Source: Winogradskyella sp. (GTDB taxonomy: Bacteria > Bacteroidota > Bacteroidia > Flavobacteriales > Flavobacteriaceae). From it: a stretch of 8,246 nucleotides of DNA. The translations under genes were made by a program, and so were the position numbers. Shown piece by piece: positions 1 to 7,160 of this stretch; the first letter of the stretch is position 1, and each line of letters opens with the position of its first letter. Location: the NCBI GenBank assembly GCA_030149115.1, contig JASBSE010000290.1, positions 1 to 8,246 on the forward strand, in the 5' to 3' direction. The notes below the pieces were generated by a model. The model was given only the letters and a program-made list of their open reading frames with translations, made no database searches and had not been told where the DNA came from.

Positions 1-185
1 AAAATAACAATGGTACTCAGTGCTGTAGCAAAGTGAAGTACAACTGTAAATAATAGACTTTCTTTTGGTAAAGAATTGTCACCAAGAATGGCTTTTCCTA
101 ATTCTAAATGACCACTGGAGGATACAGGTAAAAACTCTGTAAGTCCTTGTACAATCCCTAAGATAATAGCATCAATAACTTCCAT
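1..185 (-). CDS. uppP: Undecaprenyl-diphosphatase UppP (BacA), N-terminal part, cut by the window edge
   Basis: UppP is an integral inner-membrane enzyme that dephosphorylates undecaprenyl diphosphate to recycle the lipid carrier used for peptidoglycan and other envelope glycans. The first 61 codons are visible. They contain the family signature almost from the first residue: Q13-G-L-T-E17-F-L-P-V-S-S-S-G-H26-L, which includes the (E/Q)xxxE motif (Q13, E17) and the conserved SSSGH segment near the active site. A second conserved histidine lies at H51. The ATG at 183-185 gives the normal N-terminus (MEVIDAIILGIVQG), so the start is well supported. The 3' end lies beyond position 1; the full protein is usually about 260-275 residues. 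It lies 47 bp downstream of the LacI gene on the same strand. It is a housekeeping gene and probably marks the border of the catabolic locus rather than belonging to it. Confidence 0.95.
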   Translation of the reverse strand, partial: MEVIDAIILGIVQGLTEFLPVSSSGHLELGKAILGDNSLPKESLLFTVVLHFATALSTIVI

Positions 186-189
186 ACGA

Positions 190-197
190 CAAATGTA
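190..197 (-). promoter_or_regulatory. Possible Bacteroidetes -7 element (TAnnTTTG) in front of uppP
   Basis: On the minus strand the sequence TACATTTG matches the Bacteroidetes sigma-70-type -7 consensus TAnnTTTG exactly. It ends only 4 bp before the uppP start codon, so a transcript from it would have almost no leader. No clear TTTG -33 element is seen about 19-21 bp further upstream. It could be a chance match in AT-rich DNA. If real, it would let uppP be transcribed independently of the upstream regulator gene. Confidence 0.25.
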
Positions 198-232
198 TCA
201 AAATTGATAAAGTGTATAACGGTATAAAATAT

Positions 233-1258
233 TTATTTTATGCTAAGTGTAGAATCTCTGATAATAAGATTACTCCTTACTTCAATGGTTTTATTTGTTA
301 ATTCTACATTAGGGTTGTCAATTTCCTGAATAAGGTATTTGACTGCTGTTGCACCAATTTTTTGTCCAGGTTGGTCAACTGTTGTAAGCTGTGGTTCAAT
401 TATAGTAGAGTTGAGAGAGTTACTAAATCCTACCACTGCGATGTCTTCAGGAATTTTAACTTTATGTTTTTTTAAAGTTTTAATAGCACCTATTGCAGCA
501 CTATCTGTTATTGCAAAAATGGCATCGGGTTTTTCTTTTAAACTCATTAAAATATTGGTCATTTGCTCACCTTGGGTAAGTGAAATATCTTCTACTGTTA
601 ATATTATTTTTTCATCAATTGGTAAATTATAGTCTTTAAGAGCTCTAAGGTAACCAGCAAAACGTTTTTCAGAATTATAAGAAAATTGCGTCTCTTTAAT
701 AATGGCAACACGCTTTTTACCTATGTTAATTAAATGTTCTACGGCATTGTAAGCAGCTTCTTCTTCATTTATAACCACTTGGGTGCAGGGTATTTTGTTC
801 GAAGCTTTGTCTAATAAAACAAGTGGTAGAGTGTGCATCACTTTTAAAATAGAATCAATATCGCGTGTCATTTTTGAGATTGACATAAGTACACCATCAA
901 CTCCAAATTGAATCATGGTGTTTAGCATTTCTGTTTGTTTTACAACATCGTTGTTAGATTCTGAAACAATTACTCTATAGCCACGCAAGGATGCTTCTTC
1001 TAATATACCTCTTATTAGTGTGGTAGTAAAGTAATGAGTAATGTTAGGTACCACAACTCCAAGGATATTTGTTTTGTGAGCTCTAAAACCTTTAGCAAAG
1101 ATATTAGGAATATAATTCACTTCAGACGCCAAGGTCTGAACGCGTTTTCTGGTCTCTGAGCTGATGTCTGGATGATTGTTAAGAGCACGGGATACAGTTG
1201 AAATGGATAATCCAAGTTGCTCTGCCATAGCTTTTAGGGTTGGAATCGATTTTTTCAT
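233..1258 (-). CDS. LacI/GalR-family transcriptional regulator, probable local repressor
   Basis: This is a full-length LacI-family protein of 341 residues when started at the ATG at 1256-1258. Residues 5-27 form the helix-turn-helix (LGLSISTVSRALN at 15-27). Residues 47-59 form the hinge helix, ending PNIFAKGFR, with F58 where E. coli PurR has the leucine that inserts into the central CpG of its operator. From residue 65 a periplasmic-binding-protein-like effector domain follows (LGVVVPNITHYF, later IAVVGFSNS and the LTTVDQP segment typical near the C-terminus). The frame stays open upstream to an ATG at 1370-1372, but those 38 extra residues would be encoded by the operator repeats and would precede a domain that normally starts at the N-terminus, so the shorter start is chosen. 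It is divergent from the TonB receptor gene across 120 bp with LacI-type operators. It probably senses the imported solute or a breakdown product and also represses itself; the effector cannot be read from sequence. Confidence 0.93.
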   Translation of the reverse strand: MKKSIPTLKAMAEQLGLSISTVSRALNNHPDISSETRKRVQTLASEVNYIPNIFAKGFRAHKTNILGVVVPNITHYFTTTLIRGILEEASLRGYRVIVSESNNDVVKQTEMLNTMIQFGVDGVLMSISKMTRDIDSILKVMHTLPLVLLDKASNKIPCTQVVINEEEAAYNAVEHLINIGKKRVAIIKETQFSYNSEKRFAGYLRALKDYNLPIDEKIILTVEDISLTQGEQMTNILMSLKEKPDAIFAITDSAAIGAIKTLKKHKVKIPEDIAVVGFSNSLNSTIIEPQLTTVDQPGQKIGATAVKYLIQEIDNPNVELTNKTIEVRSNLIIRDSTLSIK

Positions 1259-1270
1259 TTTTTTAGTAAT

Positions 1271-1305
1271 TTTCGCAAACGTTTTCGCAAACGTTTGCGT
1301 GCAAA
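1271..1305. promoter_or_regulatory. Operator cluster for a LacI-family regulator
   Basis: The centre is a perfect 14-bp palindrome, CGCAAACGTTTGCG (1286-1299), with a central CpG, matching the PurR/CytR-like operator style of LacI-family proteins. A second, imperfect copy, CGCAAACGTTTTCG (1274-1287), overlaps it: TTTCGCAAACGTTT occurs at 1271-1284 and again at 1283-1296, a direct repeat with a 12-bp period. A further GCAAA half-site lies at 1301-1305, forming TTTGC-GT-GCAAA with the preceding arm. The cluster starts 13 bp upstream of the regulator's own start and about 75-105 bp upstream of the receptor start, so it can control both divergent genes. The sequence structure is seen directly; binding by the adjacent regulator is inferred from its family and position. 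Confidence 0.85.
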
Positions 1306-1378
1306 TTTCATAAATTTTTTCTAATAATGTTATGAATATGTTAATAGATTTATGAAAAAATAACAAATACATAAACCA

Positions 1379-4045
1379 ATGAAAAAATTACTACTCTCAA
1401 TTTTACTCGCTTTCAGTGTTTTTAGTTTGTTTTCGCAAACAGAAGTCAAGGGTAAAGTATTAGACGAATCAGGTGTTGCTATTGCAGGTGCTAACGTATT
1501 GATAAAAGGCAGCGCTTCTGGTTCAATTTCAGATTTTGATGGTAACTTTAATTTTACCACTAACCTATCTGGTGAGCAAACCATTCAGGTTTCTTATGTA
1601 GGTTTTACAACCTTCGAAAAAGTCATTAATTGTGATGGCTCTACTATTAATTTAGATGTTGTTTTAGAAGAAGGGGGCAATGCTTTAGATGCGGTAGTGC
1701 TTACAGCCTCTTCTACGTTTAGATCTCAAAAAGATACACCAATGTCTATTACTGCTATTAAGCAAACCGAAATTGTGAAGCTTTCTGCTAACAGTCAAGC
1801 AGACATTTTAAGAAGTGTACCAGGTATTACCGCTGAAGGTGGTGGTGGTGAAACTGCAACAAATTTATTTATAAGAGGTTTACCTTCTGGTGGACAATAT
1901 GTTTTTAATCCTTTAATGTATGACGGAGTACCTTTAATGAGTACGTTTGGTTTAAATTCTTCTGCGCATGATGTATATGCAAGACCAGATATTGGTTTTA
2001 AAGGCGTAGAATTTGTTAGAGGTGGTGCTTCTATACTTTATGGTCCAGGTTCTGTTTCTGGTATGATTAATTATACAAGCAAAACAGGTGATACTAATGC
2101 AGAGAATATTATTAATATGGAATACGGCAATAGAGGAAGGCTTAAAACAGATTTCTATTCTGGAGGACGTTTGGGAGGTGAAGACTCTAATACCTTTTAT
2201 GCTGTAACTGGTTTCATAAGAAAAGATAGTGGTCCTATAGAAACAGGTTTAGACACGCGAGGATTTCAATTAAGAGCAAATATTAAACAAAAGTTTGAAA
2301 ATGGTTCTTTAACTGTTCATGGGCAGTTTATAAATGATCGTGCACAATTCTTTTTACCATTGCCTCTAGAGGGTGGATCTAGAGAGCGTATAGCAGGTAA
2401 TGATGGCGATGATGTAGAGCAATTATTGTCTGGTGAATTAGCTAATACGTCTTTTTTAACACCTGGAGGTGTTTATGAAAGCCCAATAGATGACGGTGTT
2501 TATACAAAAGGTGGTTATTTATTAGCAGATTTTGATTATAACTTAAGTGATAATCTAAAGTTTAAATCAAAAATTAGATACGCAAATTACCAACACAATT
2601 TTGCGTTATATGTAGGCGGTAATGGTGATTACGGAAACCCAATTTCGTTATCGGATTACGTGTCTGAAGTTGCACCTGGTAATACAGGATATAGTGCAAC
2701 TTACCAAGGTGGCTCTACAGACCAAATAAATGGCAGTGATTTAGTTGTAGAAAACTTACATATAGATAGATTACGTCCTATGACGGATTATTCAGGTGAG
2801 GCTAATTTTATTTACAATGCACCGGGTGGTAATCATACCTTTACAGGAGGTGTGTATTTAGCAAGAACAGAGGCCGAAGATGTTAACTATCAGTACCGAG
2901 TTTTATCAGAATTTAATAATAATCCACAGTTAGTAAACTTAAGTTATACAGATGCAGGTGGTGCTAATGTTGTTTATTCAGAAGGTGGGATGTACAATAG
3001 AATTGGTATGACATCAAATAGATTTTTAACTCAGAGTAGAACAGCATTTTACATTACAGATGAAATGAAATTTGATAGATGGAGATTTGATGTTGGCTTT
3101 AGAATTGAAAATACTAAAGGTACTTTTAGAAATGGAGGTTTAACAGATACACAAGTTTACGATAACCCAGATTTAACAACAGAATTAAGCACTGTAAGAT
3201 ATGCTGACGGAAGTTTTACAACAGGTGAAGTTGACGCTACAGATTGGGCAGTGTCATTAGCTGGATTGTATGAGTTAACAGAATCTACAAATCTTTATGC
3301 AAACTTTTCTAAAGGATATTTTATTCCACAATTAAGAGGATTTGCACCAGTACCAGGTATTAGAGATACTGAGTATGATATGGAGAAAATATTACAAGGT
3401 GAAATAGGTGCAAAATTTGGAACGTCTAAATTCTCTGGAACAGCTGCATTATTTTATGTTGGTTTAAGTGATAGAATTAAAATTACTCAGGCTATAGTTG
3501 GTGGTGAGCTAGTAGATCAGGCACGTTCTACCCAAGCAACAAGAACATTTGGTTTAGAAGCGACAGCTAAATATAGATTTACTGATGATTTCTCTGCTTT
3601 TGCTACGTTTACATACCAAGACCACGAGATAACTGAAAATTTACAAGAAAACTTAGTAGACAACACCTCTTCAGAGGTTAATGTTGGTAACGAGCTGGCA
3701 AGACAACCAAACATACTTGGAACATTAGGGCTAAACTACGATAATCAAAAATTTGATGCTGTATTCTCTGTGAATCATACAGGCTCTAAGTTTACGGATG
3801 ATACTAATAATGTTGAGCTAGATGCTATTTCAATATTTAGATTAGGAGCTGGTTATACATTCGAAACCCAAGGAGATAGTTCACTTAGAGTCGGTTTTTC
3901 AGTATTTAATTTATTTGATAGTCAAGGTCTTACTGAAGGTAATCCAAGAGCCGGAATTGCAGGACAATCTGATGACGGTGAATTTTTCCTGGGAAGACCA
4001 ATTCTACCAAGACGATTTTTTATAACAACAACGTTTAATTTTTAA
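1379..4045 (+). CDS. TonB-dependent outer-membrane receptor, probable importer for the locus substrate
   Basis: The 888-residue protein starts with a classical signal peptide (MKKLLLSILLAFSVFSLFSQ; cleavage probably near residue 20). A carboxypeptidase-regulatory-like beta-sandwich follows at about 22-98 (VKGKVLDESG, then DFDGNF and VSYVGF). A TonB-box-like stretch lies at about 104-111 (DAVVLTAS). The plug domain spans about 120-235, with SVPGI (146-150), FIRG (164-167), YDGVP (181-185) and VEFVRGGASILYGPG (210-224). The rest is a beta-barrel ending in the typical aromatic C-terminus RFFITTTFNF. It is shorter than typical SusC proteins (about 1000 residues) and has no SusD partner nearby, so it resembles receptors for small solutes rather than for oligosaccharides captured by SusCD. 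From its place in the locus it probably imports the intact glycosylglycerate using TonB/proton-motive energy. A siderophore or other ligand cannot be excluded from the receptor alone. There is no Shine-Dalgarno; the leader is A-rich (ATAAACCAATG). Confidence 0.93.
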   Translation: MKKLLLSILLAFSVFSLFSQTEVKGKVLDESGVAIAGANVLIKGSASGSISDFDGNFNFTTNLSGEQTIQVSYVGFTTFEKVINCDGSTINLDVVLEEGGNALDAVVLTASSTFRSQKDTPMSITAIKQTEIVKLSANSQADILRSVPGITAEGGGGETATNLFIRGLPSGGQYVFNPLMYDGVPLMSTFGLNSSAHDVYARPDIGFKGVEFVRGGASILYGPGSVSGMINYTSKTGDTNAENIINMEYGNRGRLKTDFYSGGRLGGEDSNTFYAVTGFIRKDSGPIETGLDTRGFQLRANIKQKFENGSLTVHGQFINDRAQFFLPLPLEGGSRERIAGNDGDDVEQLLSGELANTSFLTPGGVYESPIDDGVYTKGGYLLADFDYNLSDNLKFKSKIRYANYQHNFALYVGGNGDYGNPISLSDYVSEVAPGNTGYSATYQGGSTDQINGSDLVVENLHIDRLRPMTDYSGEANFIYNAPGGNHTFTGGVYLARTEAEDVNYQYRVLSEFNNNPQLVNLSYTDAGGANVVYSEGGMYNRIGMTSNRFLTQSRTAFYITDEMKFDRWRFDVGFRIENTKGTFRNGGLTDTQVYDNPDLTTELSTVRYADGSFTTGEVDATDWAVSLAGLYELTESTNLYANFSKGYFIPQLRGFAPVPGIRDTEYDMEKILQGEIGAKFGTSKFSGTAALFYVGLSDRIKITQAIVGGELVDQARSTQATRTFGLEATAKYRFTDDFSAFATFTYQDHEITENLQENLVDNTSSEVNVGNELARQPNILGTLGLNYDNQKFDAVFSVNHTGSKFTDDTNNVELDAISIFRLGAGYTFETQGDSSLRVGFSVFNLFDSQGLTEGNPRAGIAGQSDDGEFFLGRPILPRRFFITTTFNF
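1431..1440 (+). promoter_or_regulatory. Possible auxiliary operator half-site inside the receptor signal-peptide codons
   Basis: TTTCGCAAAC here is identical to the ten bases at 1271-1280 and 1283-1292 of the operator cluster. It encodes the end of the signal peptide (S-Q-T, read TCG CAA ACa). Its start is 148 bp from the start of the second upstream copy, close to 14 helical turns, which would suit repression by looping. Only one half-site is present, without a matching inverted arm, so chance or coding constraint is a real alternative. Confidence 0.2.
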
Positions 4046-4064
4046 GATTGATTGATTGAGTAGT

Positions 4065-4103
4065 AAAGCATTGGCCTCTCGTTAGTGTCAATGCTTTCTT
4101 TTT
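4065..4103 (+). terminator. Intrinsic terminator-like hairpin after the receptor gene
   Basis: AAAGCATTG (4065-4073) pairs perfectly with CAATGCTTT (4089-4097). The stem can be extended by a G-U and a C-G pair, leaving an 11-nt loop, and is followed by C then five T residues (4099-4103). It begins 20 bp after the receptor stop codon and ends 25 bp before the glycosidase start. No convincing promoter lies between the hairpin and the next gene. It therefore probably works as a partial terminator or as a 3'-end protecting structure that keeps receptor mRNA more abundant than the downstream enzyme mRNA, rather than fully separating the units. Confidence 0.75.
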
Positions 4104-4128
4104 ACAATTATTTTCAAGAACACAAACC

Positions 4129-5439
4129 ATGAATAAAGAAAACTTACAAGAAAAAGCAAAACATATTCTTGATGCTAATTTTAATGAAGATAAAGGATTT
4201 ACAATACCTTGTGAAGGCTTATATCCTTTTCAGTGGAATTGGGATTCAGGCTTCATAGCTATCGGATTTGCCCATTACGATAGTAACAAAGCAAAACGAG
4301 AAATAGAAGCATTATTGAGCGCACAATGGGAAAACGGATTTATTCCTCACATTGTATTTCATAACGATAGTGATACCTATTTTCCAGGTCCAGATTTTCA
4401 CTTATCAAAACTTCATCCATTGGCATCAAAAAGTCATAGAACAACTGGTATGACGCAACCGCCAGTACTAGGATTTGTACTTAAAGAAATTTATGATATT
4501 GTAGATGATAAAGAGGATATGCTAAATTTTATTAAGCAAAACATAGACAAAGTTTTCTTTAACCATCAACATTTTTACAACCACAGAGACCCAAATCAAG
4601 AAGGATTAGTATTCATATACCATAATTGGGAATCTGGTACAGACAATTCACCAATTTGGGACGATATTTGGGAGACTATGGATCCGCCAAACTATAAGTT
4701 TGAAAGGCGAGATACTACACACGTAGATGCAGCGCAAAGACCAACTAATAGAGAGTATGATTATTATCTTCATTTAATTGAAATTGCAAAAGAGCATAAC
4801 TATGATGATGCAAAAATTGCAGAACTATCACCATTCTTAGTGCAAGACCCATTATTTAATGCCATGCTTATTAAATCTAACGAAGCATTAATTGAATTGT
4901 ATGAAATGATTGGCGATTCCGAAGATAAAATAAGTACATTAAAAGCTTGGCAAGAAAAGGCAATAACAAGATTTAACGAAAAGCTTTATAACGAAAAATT
5001 AGGGGCTTACGTACACTACGATTTAAGAAACGAAAAGCAGATAGAACATCTTTCGTCTTCATCTTTTGCACCTATATTTTCTAATATACCAACACAGGCA
5101 CGTACAGACGTAATGGTAAAAACGCTAATTGAAAAGTTTGGAGGAGAAGACCGTTATCTTTGTGCATCTTTCGACCCTGAAAGTGATAGATTTAACCCTA
5201 AAAAATATTGGCGTGGACCAATTTGGATAAACCTTAATTGGATGCTTTATAACGGACTAAATAATTATGGGTTTACAGATATTGCTAATCGTGTAAAAGA
5301 AGATTCTATAACGCTAATTGAAAAATATGGTTTCTACGAATATTTCGATTCTAGAAAATCTGTAACAAAAAATGCTGGTTACGGAGGGAATAACTTTTCT
5401 TGGAGTGCAGCATTATTACTAGATTTATTAAAAGACTAA
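4129..5439 (+). CDS. GH63/MGH1-like glycoside hydrolase, probable mannosylglycerate or glucosylglycerate hydrolase
   Basis: This 436-residue single-domain (alpha/alpha)6-barrel-type glycosidase has the motifs of the mannosylglycerate/glucosylglycerate hydrolase branch of GH63. They are WNWDSGF (36-42), TGMTQPP (106-112), WESGTDNSPIWD (167-178), RPTNREYDYY (204-213), YWRGPIW (360-366) and, near the C-terminus, GFYEYF (401-406) followed by FSWSAALLL. By family comparison the catalytic acid should be D172 in WESGTDNSP and the general base E404 in FYEYF; both are present, so the enzyme should be active. There is no signal peptide, so it acts in the cytoplasm on an imported substrate. It would hydrolyse 2-O-alpha-glycosyl-D-glycerate to hexose plus glycerate, which suits the glycerate kinase two genes on. 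The symporter starts 11 bp after its stop. Related families include trehalase-like and YgjK-type alpha-glucosidases, which is the main alternative identity. Mannose versus glucose specificity cannot be read here. Confidence 0.8.
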   Translation: MNKENLQEKAKHILDANFNEDKGFTIPCEGLYPFQWNWDSGFIAIGFAHYDSNKAKREIEALLSAQWENGFIPHIVFHNDSDTYFPGPDFHLSKLHPLASKSHRTTGMTQPPVLGFVLKEIYDIVDDKEDMLNFIKQNIDKVFFNHQHFYNHRDPNQEGLVFIYHNWESGTDNSPIWDDIWETMDPPNYKFERRDTTHVDAAQRPTNREYDYYLHLIEIAKEHNYDDAKIAELSPFLVQDPLFNAMLIKSNEALIELYEMIGDSEDKISTLKAWQEKAITRFNEKLYNEKLGAYVHYDLRNEKQIEHLSSSSFAPIFSNIPTQARTDVMVKTLIEKFGGEDRYLCASFDPESDRFNPKKYWRGPIWINLNWMLYNGLNNYGFTDIANRVKEDSITLIEKYGFYEYFDSRKSVTKNAGYGGNNFSWSAALLLDLLKD

Positions 5440-5450
5440 AAAGCAACTAA

Positions 5451-7157
5451 ATGAATTGGCTAGATTACACCATTATAATTGTTTACCTCATAGGTTTTGT
5501 GGCTATGGGCTATTTCTTCAAAGAAAATAAAGATTCTAAAGATTATTTTTTAGGAGGAAAAAGCTTAGGTTGGTTTCCGTTAAGTTTATCAACTATGGCA
5601 ACCCAATTATCTGCTATTAGCTTTATCTCAGCACCTGCTTTTGTTGGTTTAAAAGCTAACGGAGGATTAAAATGGTTAACCTTTGAGTTTGGTGTTCCTC
5701 TAGCTATGATTGGTATAATGTTTTTCATAATTCCGCCTTTATACAAATCTGGTATTGTTAGTATTTATGAATATTTAGAACGTCGTTTTTCTAAATCCAC
5801 TCGAAAATTAATAAGTGTTGTTTTTCAAATTAGTAGAGCTTTAGGAACAGGTGTAATGGTATTTACTATGGCGTTAATTATACAAGCTGTAGTAGGTATA
5901 AGTTTTCATTGGACGTTAATTGTTATAAGTATTGTAACACTTATCTATTCGTATCAAGGTGGTATGAAAGCTGTTGTTTGGGGCGATGCAATACAAATGA
6001 TAATTCTGTTTTCAGGATTAATAATTTGCCTTATTGTTGGTTATTCTTTAATGGAAGATACCGGAACATTTACAGGCTTTAATTCCGAAAGATTACAGGT
6101 AATAGACCTATCTAATTTAGGAATTTTCCAAGGTGAAGAATATGGCTTTTGGCCAATGCTTTTAGGTGGTTTGTTTTTGTATTTATCGTACTACGGTACA
6201 GATCAAACCCAAGCACAACGCTTATTATCTGCAAAAGACGAAGGTACAATTAGAAAACTTTTAATGGCTAATGGACTGCTAAGATTTCCCGTAGTATTAG
6301 TATACTGTATTATGGGATTAATTATTGGCTATTTAGTTAGTAATATTCCAGAGTTTTACCAAAGCATACAAGAAACAACGCGTGTGCATTATCCTGCAGA
6401 ATATGAAGCTTCTGGTATAAAACCAGATTTAATGATGCCTGTATTTATTACCAAATATTTGCCAAACGGACTAATCGGTATTTTAATGGTTGGTATCTTA
6501 TCTGCAGCAATGTCTTCGTTAAGTTCTACAATTAATTCGTTAAGTGCTGTAACTATCGAAGATTTTTTTAATAGCGGAAAAAACAAGCTGTCCGAAAAAC
6601 GCTATATGGTGTTATCTAAAGGACTTGTTGTTTTTTGGGGTGTAGTTTGTATACTTGCAGCATATCTTTTTGGTAATAGCCAAAGCACAGTTATAGAGCT
6701 TATTAATGCTATTACATCCTTGTTTTATGGACCAATATTAGCTGCTTTTGTTATTGCAATATTCTTAAAAAAAGTTAATCATATTGGTATGAATGCTGCC
6801 ATTATAACATCGGTAGCAGTAAATCTTATTTTTAAATACTTACCAGAGTTAGTCTACTTTTTTACACAAGGTCAGTTTTATTCGGGTCAAGATTCTATTC
6901 ATTTAGCATTAGCAGATTTAGGATATAAGAATGTGCCAGATATTTTTTGGATTTGGTATAATCTTACAGGATTTATAATTGCAATTTTAGTTGCAATTTT
7001 AGTAAGTAAATTAACCCATAAAGTACCTGCAAAACAAATAGATATAGACTATAAAGTTAGCTTTAAAGATCTATTTAAAAAGGAAAGTATTATACTAATT
7101 TCATTCTTTATTTTTATACTTATAATAAGTTCATTTTTACCTAATATATTAAGCTAA
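5451..7157 (+). CDS. Sodium:solute symporter (SSS family), probable inner-membrane importer of the glycosylglycerate or its parts
   Basis: This 568-residue polytopic membrane protein has the SSS/LeuT-fold signatures in order. They are YFLGGKSLGWFPLS (32-45), ATQLSAISFIS (50-60, first core helix), the YQGGMKAVVWGDAIQ loop and helix (168-182), GTDQTQAQRLLSA (249-261), and SAAMSSLSSTINSLS (351-365). The last segment corresponds to the helix carrying the paired serines of the Na2 sodium site in SGLT-type transporters. A longer inter-helix segment at about 298-330 is hydrophilic, and a last hydrophobic helix occupies about 545-562. Thirteen to fourteen membrane helices are expected from hydropathy by eye. 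It starts 11 bp after the glycosidase and ends 3 bp before the glycerate kinase, so the three are almost certainly one transcript. Sodium coupling fits a marine organism. Substrate is inferred from neighbours only: the intact glycosylglycerate is favoured because the hydrolase is cytoplasmic, but import of hexose or glycerate is possible. Confidence 0.9.
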   Translation: MNWLDYTIIIVYLIGFVAMGYFFKENKDSKDYFLGGKSLGWFPLSLSTMATQLSAISFISAPAFVGLKANGGLKWLTFEFGVPLAMIGIMFFIIPPLYKSGIVSIYEYLERRFSKSTRKLISVVFQISRALGTGVMVFTMALIIQAVVGISFHWTLIVISIVTLIYSYQGGMKAVVWGDAIQMIILFSGLIICLIVGYSLMEDTGTFTGFNSERLQVIDLSNLGIFQGEEYGFWPMLLGGLFLYLSYYGTDQTQAQRLLSAKDEGTIRKLLMANGLLRFPVVLVYCIMGLIIGYLVSNIPEFYQSIQETTRVHYPAEYEASGIKPDLMMPVFITKYLPNGLIGILMVGILSAAMSSLSSTINSLSAVTIEDFFNSGKNKLSEKRYMVLSKGLVVFWGVVCILAAYLFGNSQSTVIELINAITSLFYGPILAAFVIAIFLKKVNHIGMNAAIITSVAVNLIFKYLPELVYFFTQGQFYSGQDSIHLALADLGYKNVPDIFWIWYNLTGFIIAILVAILVSKLTHKVPAKQIDIDYKVSFKDLFKKESIILISFFIFILIISSFLPNILS

Positions 7158-7160
7158 AAA

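Noticed and set aside
221..244. Inverted repeat ATAAAATA/TATTTTAT overlapping the regulator stop codon, as a possible terminator
   Set aside because: The arms are nearly all A and T with a 2-nt spacer and no clear T-tract after them on the minus strand; the hairpin would be weak and such repeats are common in this base composition.
339..632. A 97-codon open frame on the plus strand
   Set aside because: It is antisense to the effector domain of the LacI regulator and has no recognisable domain or start context.
1311..1352. Possible receptor promoter -7 elements such as TAAATTTT (1311-1318) and TAGATTTA (1345-1352)
   Set aside because: Each lacks the final G of TAnnTTTG and none has a TTTG -33 element at normal spacing; in AT-rich DNA such near-matches are expected by chance.
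1259..1372. A 38-residue N-terminal extension of the LacI regulator, from an ATG at 1372
   Set aside because: It would be translated from the operator repeats (giving a TFAKTFAK repeat) and would put extra residues before a helix-turn-helix that is N-terminal in this family. The ATG at 1258 gives the standard length.
4046..4057. Three tandem GATT units just after the receptor stop codon
   Set aside because: Only 12 bp in non-coding DNA; too short to call a functional repeat or phase-variable tract.
4129..5439. Reading the hydrolase as a trehalase or glycogen-debranching enzyme
   Set aside because: The barrel family is shared, but the short single-domain length, the WESGTDNSP and FYEYF motifs, and the linked glycerate kinase fit a glycosylglycerate hydrolase better. 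It remains the main alternative.
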